DNA from: Proteiniborus sp. MB09-C3
GTDB taxonomy: Bacteria > Bacillota > Clostridia > Tissierellales > Proteiniboraceae
NCBI RefSeq assembly: GCF_030263895.1
Contig: NZ_CP127161.1
Coordinates: 2,418,001 to 2,482,000 of the forward strand
Direction of reading: 5' to 3'
Length of the DNA: 64,000 nucleotides
In this document: one piece after another, positions 9,201-17,093 of the stretch
Layout of the letters: each line of letters begins with the position of its first letter
Position numbering within the stretch: position 1 is the first letter of the stretch
Notes under the pieces: generated by a model
Seen by the model: the letters and a program-made list of their open reading frames with translations, nothing else
What the model was told of the DNA's origin: nothing
Databases searched by the model: none
Translations under genes and position numbers: made by a program

Positions 9201-9846
9201 ACGGGAGCTTAAAAATAGAATAAAAGCTTTGGGCAATATAAATTTAGATTCCATTGAAGAATTTATAAAGACAAGTGAAAGATTTGAATTTTTAAAAACC
9301 CAAAAAAAAGATTTGACTGAGGCTAAAGAATCCCTTGATGTTGTGATTAAGGATATGAATATAAAAATGAAACAACAATTCAAAGAGAGCTTTGATATAA
9401 TTAGAGTTAATTTTACTGAAGTATTTTCCAAGTTGTTTGGTGGTGGCAAAGCGGATGTATTACTAGAGGATGAGGAGAATATTCTTTCTAGTGGTATTGA
9501 GATAATAGCCCAGCCGCCAGGCAAAAAGCTACAAAGCTTATCCTTATTATCTGGTGGAGAAAGGGCTCTGACAGCAATTGCTCTTTTGTTTGCAATATTA
9601 AAAACTAAGCCAACACCATTTTGTATACTCGACGAAATTGAAGCAGCTCTTGATGACGCAAATGTTTATAGATATGCAGATTATTTGAAGGAATTTTCTA
9701 ATGAAACACAATTTATTATAATAACCCATAGGAAAGGAACTATGGAATGTGCTGACTCTCTATATGGAATAACTATGGAGGAAGAGGGAGTAAGTAAATT
9801 AATTTCAGTAAAGCTAACAGAAAAAAATAATGAAAGAGCTAGCTAA
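6259..9846 (+). CDS. smc: Chromosome segregation ATPase SMC
   Basis: Large ring-forming ATPase that compacts and helps segregate the chromosome with ScpA and ScpB. The 1195 residues are full length. Walker A is GPNGSGKS (about 33-40), the hinge spans about 520-670 between two long charged coiled coils, and the C-terminal head carries LSGGE (about 1097) and Walker B CILDEIEAALDD (about 1121). The ATG at 6259 follows TGAGGTG; the upstream in-frame TTG at 6250 would overlap that site. ftsY follows after 11 bases, as is usual in Firmicutes. Confidence 0.97.
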   Translation: MDLYLKKIEVQGFKSFADKTEVEFKGGITAVVGPNGSGKSNISDALRWVLGEQSAKTLRGSKMEDVIFAGTNNRRPTGFAEVTLVLDNKEGSLPIDYSEVSVTRRVFRSGESEYYINKNSCRLKDVRELFMDTGVGKDGYSIIGQGRIDEILSTKSEDRRMIFEEAAGIVKYKTRKEEAEKKLEKTKENLIRINDIINELENQIEPLQNQSEKAKEYLLLSEKLKDLEVSLFVREYDRLKEELNHIEEQKELVVSQLKYNEEKRDAFESKYNKVKNEIEKMDAKIEEIQNFKYSTQNIIEKNEGELKLSKERIFYLEKETERHLNDVKLIEKQINDTNDKENEEMDHKLELEKKVEALDIQLNRKVKELEDLINSMKKTEESMENNKSDLIQYLNQIADKKSKLNSISTFSKSINKRIEQIEHDINGIRLQIEENSKQSDNISEEILNYKNTLDGLNKEKREKIKARDQVITHQESLKAEADSIKGQVHGKLSNLKLLMEMKDEYEGYYKSVKNTLLACKNDKRLGKGVKGVVAELISVDKRYERAIEVALGSSLQNIVTETQEDAKIIIDYLKKNKLGRVTFLPISSIKARGLNAAERKLLGSEGLIGVASELINFHSDYNKIFEYLLGRVLIVETLDDGIKLSKQSGHSYKIVSLDGEILNPGGSMTGGSFNSSNTNILGRDRQIKELEEDLKELNNKYSYSNNKIGEYQKEKIELEARLLNIDDKINELNVYLVKLENKHNQFTTDNIRNNSLVEKYIREKNQLINENHDSSVDICGLEKDVETLNEKTRLTQTKIEELTEKFEKQRAIKDEVIKANTDLQVETATIKQELKAISESINSYIDNRSKLEEDIERKTKEKENNKEEVLKERTRIDSLLEEKKRLSEELLEYDIRLDEVKSERNNFMQAYYTDQEKLNEMNRKINDLQKSVSSLEVKQEKYNMQVENINTKLWEEYEMTYQMALKYKKEIENVTRVQGEIRELKNRIKALGNINLDSIEEFIKTSERFEFLKTQKKDLTEAKESLDVVIKDMNIKMKQQFKESFDIIRVNFTEVFSKLFGGGKADVLLEDEENILSSGIEIIAQPPGKKLQSLSLLSGGERALTAIALLFAILKTKPTPFCILDEIEAALDDANVYRYADYLKEFSNETQFIIITHRKGTMECADSLYGITMEEEGVSKLISVKLTEKNNERAS

Positions 9847-9857
9847 GGAGGTATATA

Positions 9858-11084
9858 ATGTTTAAGAACTTATTTAAATGGGGAAAAAAAGATAAACAAG
9901 ACAATACTGATAAGCCTATTGATGAAATGATTAATGAAGAAATATATGCTAAAGATAGCCAGTACGATGAAACATCTACTGAAGATTTTGAGTTAAATGA
10001 AGATGAGATAGAAGAAATGTTTAGCGAGGATATTCAAGAGGATGTAGAAAATTATAATGTAGATACAACTATTGATGAAGCTGAAGCAGAGAAGAAAAAT
10101 GATCTTGAAGATCAAAAAAATGTAATTACTGAAGAAAATGATACTGAAGATAAATCAGATTCAGAAAAATTAGGTTTTTTTGGTAGACTAAAAAGTGGGC
10201 TTTCTAAAACTAGGAAGGGAATCACTGAAAAGGTTGATATAATTTTAAAATCCTATAAAAAGGTAGAGGAAGAGCTTTTTGAAGACTTAGAAGAAGTTTT
10301 GATTACAGCAGATGTTGGTGTTAACACATCATTGGCTATTATTGAAGAGTTAAGAAATAGAGTGAAAGAAAGAAAGGTTAATGAAGTATCTGAAGTAAGA
10401 GAGTTGCTAAAAGAAGTGCTTAGAGATGTTTTGATGAAGGGTGAAACGAACAAGCTTGATATTGAGCCCTCACCTGCAATTATTTTAGTAGTTGGTGTAA
10501 ATGGAGTTGGGAAAACAACAACTATAGGAAAACTATCTTCAAGACTAAAATCAGAAGGCAAAAAAGTCCTTATAGCAGCGGGTGATACATTTAGGGCTGC
10601 AGCCATAGAGCAGCTGCAAGAATGGGGTAATAGAGCTGGTGTAGATATTATTTCTCACCAAGAAGGTTCAGATCCTGCAGCAGTAATCTTTGACGGAATC
10701 CAAGCTGCAAAAGCTAGAAAAACTGATGTGTTGATTTGTGATACAGCTGGAAGACTACACAATAAAAAGAATCTGATGAACGAGCTCAGTAAAATATTCA
10801 GGGTTGTAGAAAGAGAATACCCAGAAGCAAAAAAAGAAGTATTGCTTGTAGTAGATGCTACTACAGGGCAAAATGCTGTTTCTCAAGCAAAAGTATTTAA
10901 AGAAGCATGCGATATAACTGGAATTGTATTAACTAAGCTTGATGGAACTGCTAAAGGAGGAGTAGTTTTAGCAGTGCAGTCAGAACTAAATGTACCAGTT
11001 AAATTAGTTGGTGTAGGGGAAAAAATAGCAGATTTACAAGATTTTGACCCAGTAAACTTTGTAGAAGCAATTTTTGAAGAATAG
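9858..11084 (+). CDS. ftsY: Signal recognition particle receptor
   Basis: SRP-family GTPase that docks Ffh-bound ribosomes at the membrane for cotranslational insertion. The 408 residues begin with a strongly acidic A domain of about 95 residues, then the NG domain with G1 GVNGVGKTT (about 213), DTAGR (about 296) and TKLDG (about 358). The start is supported by AAGGAGG 7 bases upstream. A near-consensus promoter begins right after its stop, so the smc-ftsY and ylxM-ffh units can be transcribed separately. Its partner Ffh is encoded 0.5 kb downstream. Confidence 0.97.
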   Translation: MFKNLFKWGKKDKQDNTDKPIDEMINEEIYAKDSQYDETSTEDFELNEDEIEEMFSEDIQEDVENYNVDTTIDEAEAEKKNDLEDQKNVITEENDTEDKSDSEKLGFFGRLKSGLSKTRKGITEKVDIILKSYKKVEEELFEDLEEVLITADVGVNTSLAIIEELRNRVKERKVNEVSEVRELLKEVLRDVLMKGETNKLDIEPSPAIILVVGVNGVGKTTTIGKLSSRLKSEGKKVLIAAGDTFRAAAIEQLQEWGNRAGVDIISHQEGSDPAAVIFDGIQAAKARKTDVLICDTAGRLHNKKNLMNELSKIFRVVEREYPEAKKEVLLVVDATTGQNAVSQAKVFKEACDITGIVLTKLDGTAKGGVVLAVQSELNVPVKLVGVGEKIADLQDFDPVNFVEAIFEE

Positions 11085-11087
11085 ATG

Positions 11088-11116
11088 TTGACAAAGAGTA
11101 TATTATGATATAGAAT
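11088..11116 (+). promoter_or_regulatory. SigA-type promoter for ylxM-ffh-rpsP-khpA
   Basis: A perfect TTGACA (11088-11093), a 17-bp spacer and TAGAAT (11111-11116, 5 of 6). It starts four bases after the ftsY stop codon and lies about 50 bases ahead of ylxM. Confidence 0.75.
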
Positions 11117-11165
11117 AACACTGTCAAGCAAATAGCTTTACACTAAAACTAATAATGGTGATCAT

Positions 11166-11546
11166 ATGTTTGAGAAAATTTTTGAAATTGGATTACTTTT
11201 TGATTTTTATGGTAAGTTATTAAATGATAAACAATATTCAGCTATTGAATTTTATTATATATACGACCTGTCATTAAGTGAGATTGGAGAACTTCTTGGT
11301 ATAAGTAGACAAGGAGTACACGATTTACTAAAGCGTTCTGAAAGCAAGCTTTTTGCCTATGAAGAGAAATTAGGCTTAGTTAAAAAGTTTTCAGATAACA
11401 AGATTAAAGTAAAATACATTTTAGAGAATGCGGATGGAATAATAAAATCACTTGATGACAAAGATTTTATTCATGCAGGAGAACATATAAAAAGGATAAA
11501 AGATATTGCTGTAGAGATATTAGAAATCGGTCAGGAGGTTAAGTGA
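11166..11546 (+). CDS. ylxM: YlxM family helix-turn-helix protein
   Basis: Small protein of the YlxM/p13 (UPF0122) family, always found next to ffh in Firmicutes and thought to act with the signal recognition particle. The 126 residues carry a sigma-70 region 4-like helix-turn-helix, YDLSLSEIGELLGISRQGVH, at about residues 38-57, then an amphipathic tail. Its TGA stop overlaps the ATG of ffh (TGATG), which indicates translational coupling. The biochemical role in this organism cannot be read from sequence. Confidence 0.9.
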   Translation: MFEKIFEIGLLFDFYGKLLNDKQYSAIEFYYIYDLSLSEIGELLGISRQGVHDLLKRSESKLFAYEEKLGLVKKFSDNKIKVKYILENADGIIKSLDDKDFIHAGEHIKRIKDIAVEILEIGQEVK

Positions 11547-12883
11547 TGGTTTTTGAAGGTTTAGCTGAAAAGCTACAAAATGCTTTAGGTAAGCTTAAAG
11601 GAAAAGGAAAACTTTCTGAAAAAGACGTAGATAACGCTATGAGAGAAGTAAAGCTGGCTCTTTTAGAAGCCGATGTTAACTTCAAAGTGGTTAAAAATTT
11701 TGTGAATGCAGTTAAGGAAAGATCTATAGGTCATGAAGTCATGGAAAGTTTAACACCTGGACAACAAGTGATTAAAATAGTAAATGAAGAATTGACAAAA
11801 TTGATGGGTGAAAAAGAAAGTAAAATTGAATTTTCAAGTACTCCGCCTACAGTTATAATGATGTGCGGTCTTCAAGGAGCAGGTAAAACTACTACTTCTG
11901 GTAAATTAGGTGCTTTATTAAAGAAAAAAGGCAGAAGACCTTTACTTGTAGCATGTGATGTCTATAGACCTGCTGCCATTAAACAGCTGGAGGTTGTTGG
12001 AGAAAAAGTTGGCATTCCAGTCTTTACTATGGGTGATAAGCAAAACCCAGTTAATATAGCAAAGGCTTCAATTGAGCATGGAAAGAAAAATGGAAATGAT
12101 CTTATTATAATAGATACTGCTGGTAGACTTCATATTGATGAGGAGCTAATGGAAGAGTTAGAGAATATAAAGAGTCAGGTTAAACCTAGTGAAATATTAT
12201 TAGTAGTTGATGCAATGACTGGTCAAGATGCTGTAACGGTGGCACAATCATTTGACGAGTCACTAGGAATTACTGGAGTAGTATTGACAAAACTCGATGG
12301 TGATGCAAGAGGAGGAGCTGCTCTTTCTATTAGAACAGTAACTAATAAACCAATTAAGTTCGTTGGTATGGGAGAGAAATTAGATCAACTAGAGACTTTT
12401 TATCCTGATAGGATGGCATCTAGAATATTAGGCATGGGTGACATGTTAAGCCTAATTGAAAAAGCTCAAGCAAGCTTTGATGAAAAAAAGGCATTAGAGC
12501 TTGAGAAAAAATTACGTAGTCAGCAATTTACTTTTGAAGATTTTTTAGATCAGCTTCAACAGATGAAAAACATGGGACCAATGAATCAAATATTAGAGAT
12601 GATACCAGGTGTGAATTCCAAACAGTTAAAAAATCTCAATGTAGATGAAAAAGAATTAGTTCATATAGAGGCAATTATTCAATCAATGACTAAAGATGAA
12701 AGAATGAATCCAGTCATTATTGACGGCAGTAGAAGGAAAAGAATTGCCAAGGGAAGTGGAACCAGCATTCAAGAGGTAAACAAACTCCTTAAGCAGTTTA
12801 GTGAAACTAAAAAAATGCTTAAGAAATTTTCTGGAATGGAAAAGACCATGAAGAAGAAAGGAAAATTTGGGTTACCTTTTTAA
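11546..12883 (+). CDS. ffh: Signal recognition particle protein Ffh
   Basis: SRP54 homologue that binds signal sequences and the 4.5S/SRP RNA. In 445 residues it has an N domain, a G domain with G1 GLQGAGKTTT (about 108), DTAGR (about 191) and TKLDGD (about 247), and a methionine-rich M domain from about residue 300, including MKNMGPMNQILEMIPG. The ATG at 11546 has AGGAGG 7 bases upstream and shares a base with the ylxM stop. rpsP follows 32 bases later. Confidence 0.97.
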   Translation: MVFEGLAEKLQNALGKLKGKGKLSEKDVDNAMREVKLALLEADVNFKVVKNFVNAVKERSIGHEVMESLTPGQQVIKIVNEELTKLMGEKESKIEFSSTPPTVIMMCGLQGAGKTTTSGKLGALLKKKGRRPLLVACDVYRPAAIKQLEVVGEKVGIPVFTMGDKQNPVNIAKASIEHGKKNGNDLIIIDTAGRLHIDEELMEELENIKSQVKPSEILLVVDAMTGQDAVTVAQSFDESLGITGVVLTKLDGDARGGAALSIRTVTNKPIKFVGMGEKLDQLETFYPDRMASRILGMGDMLSLIEKAQASFDEKKALELEKKLRSQQFTFEDFLDQLQQMKNMGPMNQILEMIPGVNSKQLKNLNVDEKELVHIEAIIQSMTKDERMNPVIIDGSRRKRIAKGSGTSIQEVNKLLKQFSETKKMLKKFSGMEKTMKKKGKFGLPF

Positions 12884-12915
12884 AATAATTCATAATTTTT
12901 AAAGGAGGTGAAAAA

Positions 12916-13188
12916 ATGGCAGTAAAAATCAGACTAACAAGAATGGGTTCTAAGAAAAAACCTTTCTACAGAATTGTAGTAGCAGATTCTCGTTCACCAA
13001 GAGATGGTAGAATTATTGAGGAAATTGGACACTATAATCCTGTATCAGAACCAAAGGAAGTTGTAATTGATGATGAAAAAGCAATAAAATGGTTAAATAA
13101 TGGTGCAAAACCAACTGACACAGTTAGTTATTTATTTAAAAACAATGGAGTTTTAGAAAAATATGAAGCTACAAAAAAAGCCGAATAA
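12916..13188 (+). CDS. rpsP: Ribosomal protein S16
   Basis: Small-subunit ribosomal protein needed for 30S assembly. The 90 residues begin with the family pattern [20 protein letters not shown] and contain [24 protein letters not shown] immediately upstream is one of the strongest ribosome binding sites in the window. It lies between ffh and khpA, the usual Firmicutes order. Confidence 0.98.
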   Translation: MAVKIRLTRMGSKKKPFYRIVVADSRSPRDGRIIEEIGHYNPVSEPKEVVIDDEKAIKWLNNGAKPTDTVSYLFKNNGVLEKYEATKKAE

Positions 13189-13210
13189 TTGCTTTCAGGG
13201 GGTGAAATAG

Positions 13211-13441
13211 ATGAGAGAATTAGTTGAAATACTTGCAAAGGCACTTGTTGATAATCCAGATGAAGTTATAGTAAACGAAATAGAAGGTACTCAATCAATT
13301 ATCATTGAGTTAAAGGTAGCCCCAGAAGATATGGGAAAAGTTATAGGCAAACAAGGCAGAATAGCAAAAGCTATGAGAACTTTAGTAAAAGCTGCAGCAA
13401 TCAAGGAAAATAAAAGAGTAGTAGTAGAAATCATACAATAA
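13211..13441 (+). CDS. khpA: KH-domain RNA-binding protein KhpA
   Basis: Small single-KH-domain protein (YlqC family) that binds RNA, in other Firmicutes as a partner of KhpB/Jag. The 76 residues contain the GxxG loop as GKQG in MGKVIGKQGRIAKAMR. It is followed at once by a strong terminator and then by a duplicated palindromic repeat, so the ylxM-ffh-rpsP-khpA transcript probably ends here. Confidence 0.94.
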   Translation: MRELVEILAKALVDNPDEVIVNEIEGTQSIIIELKVAPEDMGKVIGKQGRIAKAMRTLVKAAAIKENKRVVVEIIQ

Positions 13442-13467
13442 GGGATTAGATTAGCTAATCCCTTTTT
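13442..13467 (+). terminator. Intrinsic terminator of khpA
   Basis: GGGATTAG (13442-13449) pairs perfectly with CTAATCCC (13455-13462) around a 5-base loop, followed by five T. It begins on the base after the khpA stop codon. Confidence 0.88.
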
Positions 13468-13527
13468 ATGACCTAACCCAATTTTCCGAACGCTTTTTTC
13501 GGGAAATTGTTGGTAGGTCAAACGCAA
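13468..13527 (+). repeat. Palindromic 60-bp repeat, copy 1
   Basis: Direct repeat identical to 13590-13649 at 59 of 60 positions (T at 13510 against C at 13632). Each copy folds on itself: TGACCTA pairs with TAGGTCA (13469-13475 with 13514-13520), then, after a small internal loop, CAATTTTCCGAA pairs with TTCGGGAAATTG with one G-U pair. No open reading frame is involved. It has REP- or MITE-like form; no other copy was noticed in the window. Confidence 0.9.
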
Positions 13528-13577
13528 CGAGCACCAAATTTATGAGAGCGATAGCGAGCAAATAAATTTGAGTTGCG
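13523..13577 (+). repeat. Inverted repeat between the two palindromic copies
   Basis: CGCAAC (13523-13528) pairs with GTTGCG (13572-13577), and CAAATTTAT (13535-13543) with ATAAATTTG (13562-13570), giving a third hairpin between the two direct repeats. Three hairpins thus lie in a row between khpA and rimM. A further alternative stem, CGGAAAAT (13584-13591) with ATTTTCCG (13603-13610), overlaps the second copy. Confidence 0.75.
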
Positions 13578-13589
13578 AGACTGCGGAAA

Positions 13590-13649
13590 ATGACCTAACC
13601 CAATTTTCCGAACGCTTTTTTCGGGAAATTGCTGGTAGGTCAAACGCAA
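13590..13649 (+). repeat. Palindromic 60-bp repeat, copy 2
   Basis: Second copy of the repeat at 13468-13527, starting 122 bases after the first, with the same hairpin arms (13591-13597 with 13636-13642, plus the 12-bp inner stem). It ends 50 bases before the rimM start. An open frame running from 13568 into rimM passes through it, but that extension is not coding. Confidence 0.9.
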
Positions 13650-13699
13650 TAGACAATCCATATTATAGAATATATTTAATTAAAATGGCAGGTGTACGT

Positions 13700-14215
13700 A
13701 TGGAATATATTCGGGTAGGTAAGATAGTTAATACACATGGTATAAAAGGCGATGTTAAAGTATTACCTCTAACAGATAATATTAATAGATTTGAAAAATT
13801 AGAATCAGTATATATTGAAGATGATAAAAGCCGCATTAAAATAGAAAAGGTTTGGTACAGCAAGGGATTTGTGATGCTAAAATTCAGAGGACATGATGAC
13901 ATTAATGATGTTTTAAAATATAAGGACAAATATATCGTTATTGAGGAAAAAGATGCCATAGAATTACCAGAAGATTCATATTTTATTTATCAGATAGTTG
14001 GAATTAAGGTTTTTTGCTCCGATGGAAGAGAACTAGGAGAGATAGTTGACATTTTACAGCCTGGAAGCAATGATGTTTATGTAGTCAAAGGAAAGGACAT
14101 AATCAGTAATGTTGAAAAGGAATATTTAATACCAGCTATAAAAGATGTTGTTAAATATATTAATATAGAAGATAAAAAAATGATTATAGAGCCCATTGAA
14201 GGATTGATAGAATGA
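13700..14215 (+). CDS. rimM: 16S rRNA maturation factor RimM
   Basis: Assembly factor for the head of the 30S subunit, acting with S19. From the ATG at 13700 the protein has 171 residues, the family's length, and opens with YIRVGKIVNTHGIKGDVKV, the conserved N-terminal barrel; a PRC barrel follows from about residue 95 (YFIYQIVGIKVF). A GCAGGTG ribosome binding site precedes it; the ATG at 13685 is a possible alternative. The longer frame from 13568 runs through the repeat and is rejected. It overlaps trmD by 4 bases. Confidence 0.94.
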   Translation: MEYIRVGKIVNTHGIKGDVKVLPLTDNINRFEKLESVYIEDDKSRIKIEKVWYSKGFVMLKFRGHDDINDVLKYKDKYIVIEEKDAIELPEDSYFIYQIVGIKVFCSDGRELGEIVDILQPGSNDVYVVKGKDIISNVEKEYLIPAIKDVVKYINIEDKKMIIEPIEGLIE

Positions 14216-14973
14216 GAATAGATGTACTTACGTTGTTTCCTGAAATGTTTTTTAACTTCCTAGATGCTAGTATTGTTGGAAGAGCAGTAAATAGCAACAT
14301 TGCAAGAATTAATTGTATAGATATCAGAGATTTTTCTAAAGATAAGCATAGGAGAGTAGACGATTATCCTTTTGGTGGAGGGCCTGGTATGGTTATGGGA
14401 CCTGAACCAATTTATAATGCAATTAATTCAGTAAAAAGCGAAAAAAGTAGAATTATTTGTCTTAGTCCAAAGGGGAGAACCTATAATCAAGAAATTGCAA
14501 ACAAATTATCCTTAGAGGAGCATATTGTTCTTTTATGCGGACATTATGAGGGAATAGATAATAGAGTAATAGAGAACTATATTGATGATGAGATATCCAT
14601 AGGTGATTATGTTTTAACTGGTGGAGAGATTGCTGCAATGGCTGTAATAGATTCTATTATAAGATTATTACCAGGAGTATTAAATAATCAAGAATCCTAT
14701 ATGGACGAATCTTATTTTAATGGACTTTTGGAATATCCTCATTATACTAGGCCAAGAATATTTAACGGTATTGAGGTTCCTGAGGTTCTTTTATCAGGTA
14801 ATCATGAAAAGATTAACCAATGGAGAAAATATCAATCACTAAAGATAACTTATGAGAGAAGGCCAGATTTACTTGCGAATATAGAATTAGATAAAAATGA
14901 ACAAAAGATGCTAGAGGATATTATTAAAAAAGATAGTAATTGCGAAAAAATCAAGGCTAAAAATAAGTTGTAA
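14212..14973 (+). CDS. trmD: tRNA (guanine-N1)-methyltransferase
   Basis: Methylates G37 of tRNAs to prevent frameshifting, using S-adenosylmethionine bound in a trefoil knot. The 253 residues show the family motifs DYPFGGGPGMVM, LLCGHYEGID and ISIGDYVLTGGE. The ATG at 14212 overlaps the rimM TGA as ATGA. The stop codon is part of the -35 element of the rplS promoter. Confidence 0.97.
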   Translation: MRIDVLTLFPEMFFNFLDASIVGRAVNSNIARINCIDIRDFSKDKHRRVDDYPFGGGPGMVMGPEPIYNAINSVKSEKSRIICLSPKGRTYNQEIANKLSLEEHIVLLCGHYEGIDNRVIENYIDDEISIGDYVLTGGEIAAMAVIDSIIRLLPGVLNNQESYMDESYFNGLLEYPHYTRPRIFNGIEVPEVLLSGNHEKINQWRKYQSLKITYERRPDLLANIELDKNEQKMLEDIIKKDSNCEKIKAKNKL

Positions 14974-14996
14974 TATTATTTTATATATGTTATAAT
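14968..14996 (+). promoter_or_regulatory. SigA-type promoter for rplS
   Basis: TTGTAA (14968-14973), a 17-bp spacer and a perfect TATAAT (14991-14996). The -35 includes the trmD stop codon. Transcription should begin about 15003, just ahead of the folded rplS leader. Confidence 0.75.
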
Positions 14997-15002
14997 GACA
15001 TT

Positions 15003-15058
15003 TGTGGAAAATGGGCGGTCCTCTGCATATAGGCAAGAACGTCTAGGAGGAAGGGAGG
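15003..15058 (+). ncRNA. L19-type ribosomal protein leader of rplS
   Basis: The 5' untranslated region of rplS resembles the L19 leader described upstream of rplS in low-GC Gram-positive bacteria. TCCTC (15019-15023) can pair with GAGGA (15047-15051), enclosing a small TGC/GCA hairpin (TGCATATAGGCA) in its loop. The real ribosome binding site GGGAGG (15053-15058) is adjacent, so the fold could control translation when free L19 is in excess. The assignment is from memory of the family. Confidence 0.55.
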
Positions 15059-15065
15059 TAATACA

Positions 15066-15413
15066 ATGGATATTATTAAAATGCTTGAGCAAGAACAAAT
15101 CAATAATGAGGTTATTGACTTTAACGTAGGAGATACTGTACAAGTACACTATAGAATTAAGGAAGGTAACAGAGAAAGAATCCAAGTCTTTGAAGGAACT
15201 GTACTTAAAAGACAAGGTGGAGGATTAGGAGAAACTTTTACAGTAAGAAGAATTTCTTATGGAGTAGGAGTAGAAAGAACTTTCCCTCTACACACACCAA
15301 AGATTGAAAAACTTGTTGTAGTAAGAAAAGGTAAGGTAAGAAGAGCTAAGCTTAACTACTTAAGAGAAAGACAAGGTAAATCAGCAAAAGTAAAAGAGAA
15401 AACAGATTATTAA
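15066..15413 (+). CDS. rplS: Ribosomal protein L19
   Basis: Large-subunit ribosomal protein located at the 30S-50S interface. The 115 residues carry the family pattern [20 protein letters not shown] and [13 protein letters not shown]. It has its own promoter and structured leader and ends in a clear terminator, so it forms a one-gene unit that can also receive read-through from rimM-trmD. Confidence 0.98.
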   Translation: MDIIKMLEQEQINNEVIDFNVGDTVQVHYRIKEGNRERIQVFEGTVLKRQGGGLGETFTVRRISYGVGVERTFPLHTPKIEKLVVVRKGKVRRAKLNYLRERQGKSAKVKEKTDY

Positions 15414-15418
15414 TAAAT

Positions 15419-15450
15419 TTGGGACTGGCTACAGTCCCAATGTTTATTTT
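15419..15450 (+). terminator. Intrinsic terminator of rplS
   Basis: TTGGGACTG (15419-15427) pairs perfectly with CAGTCCCAA (15432-15440) around GCTA, followed by TGTTTATTTT. Confidence 0.8.
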
Positions 15451-15500
15451 AAGGAGTAAATAACTAGGGTGTGACTAGCTAATTAAGGGTTGGTGATAAA

Positions 15501-16364
15501 ATGAATATTAATTGGTATCCTGGGCATATGAAAAAAACAAAAGATTTAATAAGTAATAATTTAAAGCTGGTGGATTTAGTAATAGAACTATTAGATTCTA
15601 GAATTCCATACAGTAGTAAAAATCCCGACATTGATAAGTTAATCAGCAACAAGCCCAGAATAGTTATTATGAATAAAAGTGACCTCAGTAATGAGAAAGC
15701 AAACTATAAGTGGATTAGATACTATAAATCAAAAGCTCAGCCTGTTGTATTGGCTAATTCAATAAGCAATATAGGCATAGGCAATATTATAAATGAAGCC
15801 AATAGAGCTGTGGAAGAAAAGCTGCAGCTAAGAGAACAAAAAGGAATTAGAAACACGTCTATTAGGGCTATGATTGTAGGTATTCCTAATGTGGGGAAAT
15901 CAACGCTGATTAATTCTTTGGCTGGAAGAAAGGGTGCACAGACTGGCAATAGGCCTGGAGTAACTAAAGGAAAGCAATGGATAAAGTTAAAAGGTAATAT
16001 TGAGCTATTAGATACCCCAGGAATACTATGGCCCAAATTTGATGACAAAAATGTAGCACTAAACCTAGCTTTTACTGGCGCTATTAAAGATGAAATAATG
16101 GACATAGAAACTCTTGCCCTCAAATTGATTGAGAGGCTTAGAGATAAAGAACAAGGTCTTTTAGAGAATAGATATAATATAAAGATAGAAAACGATGAAC
16201 CTATTGAAATTATGGAGAAAATTGCCTTTAAAAGAGGCTGCCTTTTAAAGAAAGAGGAAATTGATTACACCAGAGCAAGTCATCTTATACTAGATGAATT
16301 TAGAAGGGGTCTGATAGGTCAGATTACATTAGAATATCCAGAAGATATAAAGAATTATGATTAG
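15501..16364 (+). CDS. rbgA: Ribosome biogenesis GTPase RbgA (YlqF)
   Basis: Circularly permuted GTPase that promotes a late step of 50S assembly in Firmicutes. The 287 residues show the permuted motif order: G4 NKSD (about 58) comes before G1 GIPNVGKST (about 130) and G3 DTPG (about 172). The N-terminal NWYPGHMKK pattern is typical of YlqF. It starts after GGTTGGTGAT and ends in a weak hairpin before rnhB, the same neighbour as in Bacillus. Confidence 0.96.
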   Translation: MNINWYPGHMKKTKDLISNNLKLVDLVIELLDSRIPYSSKNPDIDKLISNKPRIVIMNKSDLSNEKANYKWIRYYKSKAQPVVLANSISNIGIGNIINEANRAVEEKLQLREQKGIRNTSIRAMIVGIPNVGKSTLINSLAGRKGAQTGNRPGVTKGKQWIKLKGNIELLDTPGILWPKFDDKNVALNLAFTGAIKDEIMDIETLALKLIERLRDKEQGLLENRYNIKIENDEPIEIMEKIAFKRGCLLKKEEIDYTRASHLILDEFRRGLIGQITLEYPEDIKNYD

Positions 16365-16397
16365 CCTTCCGATATTATATATAGGAGGGCTTTAATT
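16363..16397 (+). terminator. Weak hairpin terminator after rbgA
   Basis: AGCCTTCC (16363-16370) pairs with GGAGGGCT (16384-16391), with one T-G pair and a 13-base loop, followed by TTAATTCT. The T tract is poor, so read-through is likely. Confidence 0.4.
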
Positions 16398-16453
16398 CTA
16401 TAAATATATAATTAGAAATTATTACAGATAAAAATAAATTGGGGGCAAATAAT

Positions 16454-17071
16454 ATGCTAGAATTTGAACGAGAATTATGGGATAAAGGATATAGAAATAT
16501 TGCATGCATAGATGAAGTTGGGAGGGGTTGTTTAGCAGGTGATGTTGTAGCCTGTGCAATTATACTTCCTATGGAATTATTAATTGAAGGTGTTAAGGAT
16601 TCTAAAAAGCTTACTCCTAAGAAAAGGGAGACTCTTTATGATGTAATAACTGAAAATGCTGTTGCCATAGGCATAGGTAGTGTTGATCCTAAAACAATTG
16701 ATGAGCTCAATATAAAAGAATGCACATTGATAGCTATGAAAAAAGCAATAGAAGCTCTTAAAGATAAAGATGGGAACCCAGTAACTCCAGATTTTGTTTT
16801 GATTGATGCAGAAAAGTTAGCCATTGACATACCTCAAAAAAGTATAATTAAAGGTGATGAAAAGTGTCACGGCATAGCAGCAGCCTCTATAATAGCTAAG
16901 GTATATAGGGACAGAAAATGTGGAGAATGGGCAAAAAAATATCCAGATTATAGTTTTGAAAAGCATAAAGGATATGGAACTAAAGTACATATAGATGCAA
17001 TAAAAAAATATGGACCATGCTTAATACATAGAGAGAGTTTTTTAAAAAAGATTATTGGCGCCCGAAAATAA
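16454..17071 (+). CDS. rnhB: Ribonuclease HII
   Basis: Removes ribonucleotides from RNA-DNA hybrids and from genomic DNA. The 205 residues contain CIDEVGRGCLAGDV with the first catalytic Asp-Glu pair, KDSKKLTPKKRE, the LIDAEKL aspartate and KGDEKCHGIAAASIIAKVYRD. The ATG at 16454 follows GGGGG by 8 bases; the upstream TTG at 16439 overlaps that site and is less likely. The next gene starts 22 bases later. Confidence 0.95.
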   Translation: MLEFERELWDKGYRNIACIDEVGRGCLAGDVVACAIILPMELLIEGVKDSKKLTPKKRETLYDVITENAVAIGIGSVDPKTIDELNIKECTLIAMKKAIEALKDKDGNPVTPDFVLIDAEKLAIDIPQKSIIKGDEKCHGIAAASIIAKVYRDRKCGEWAKKYPDYSFEKHKGYGTKVHIDAIKKYGPCLIHRESFLKKIIGARK

Positions 17072-17093
17072 TAAGGAATGTTGGTGGTTTAAT

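Noticed and set aside
13568-13699. Longer open frame for rimM starting at 13568
   Set aside because: The extra 44 residues are translated from the palindromic repeat and do not belong to the family; the ATG at 13700 gives the usual length and N-terminus.
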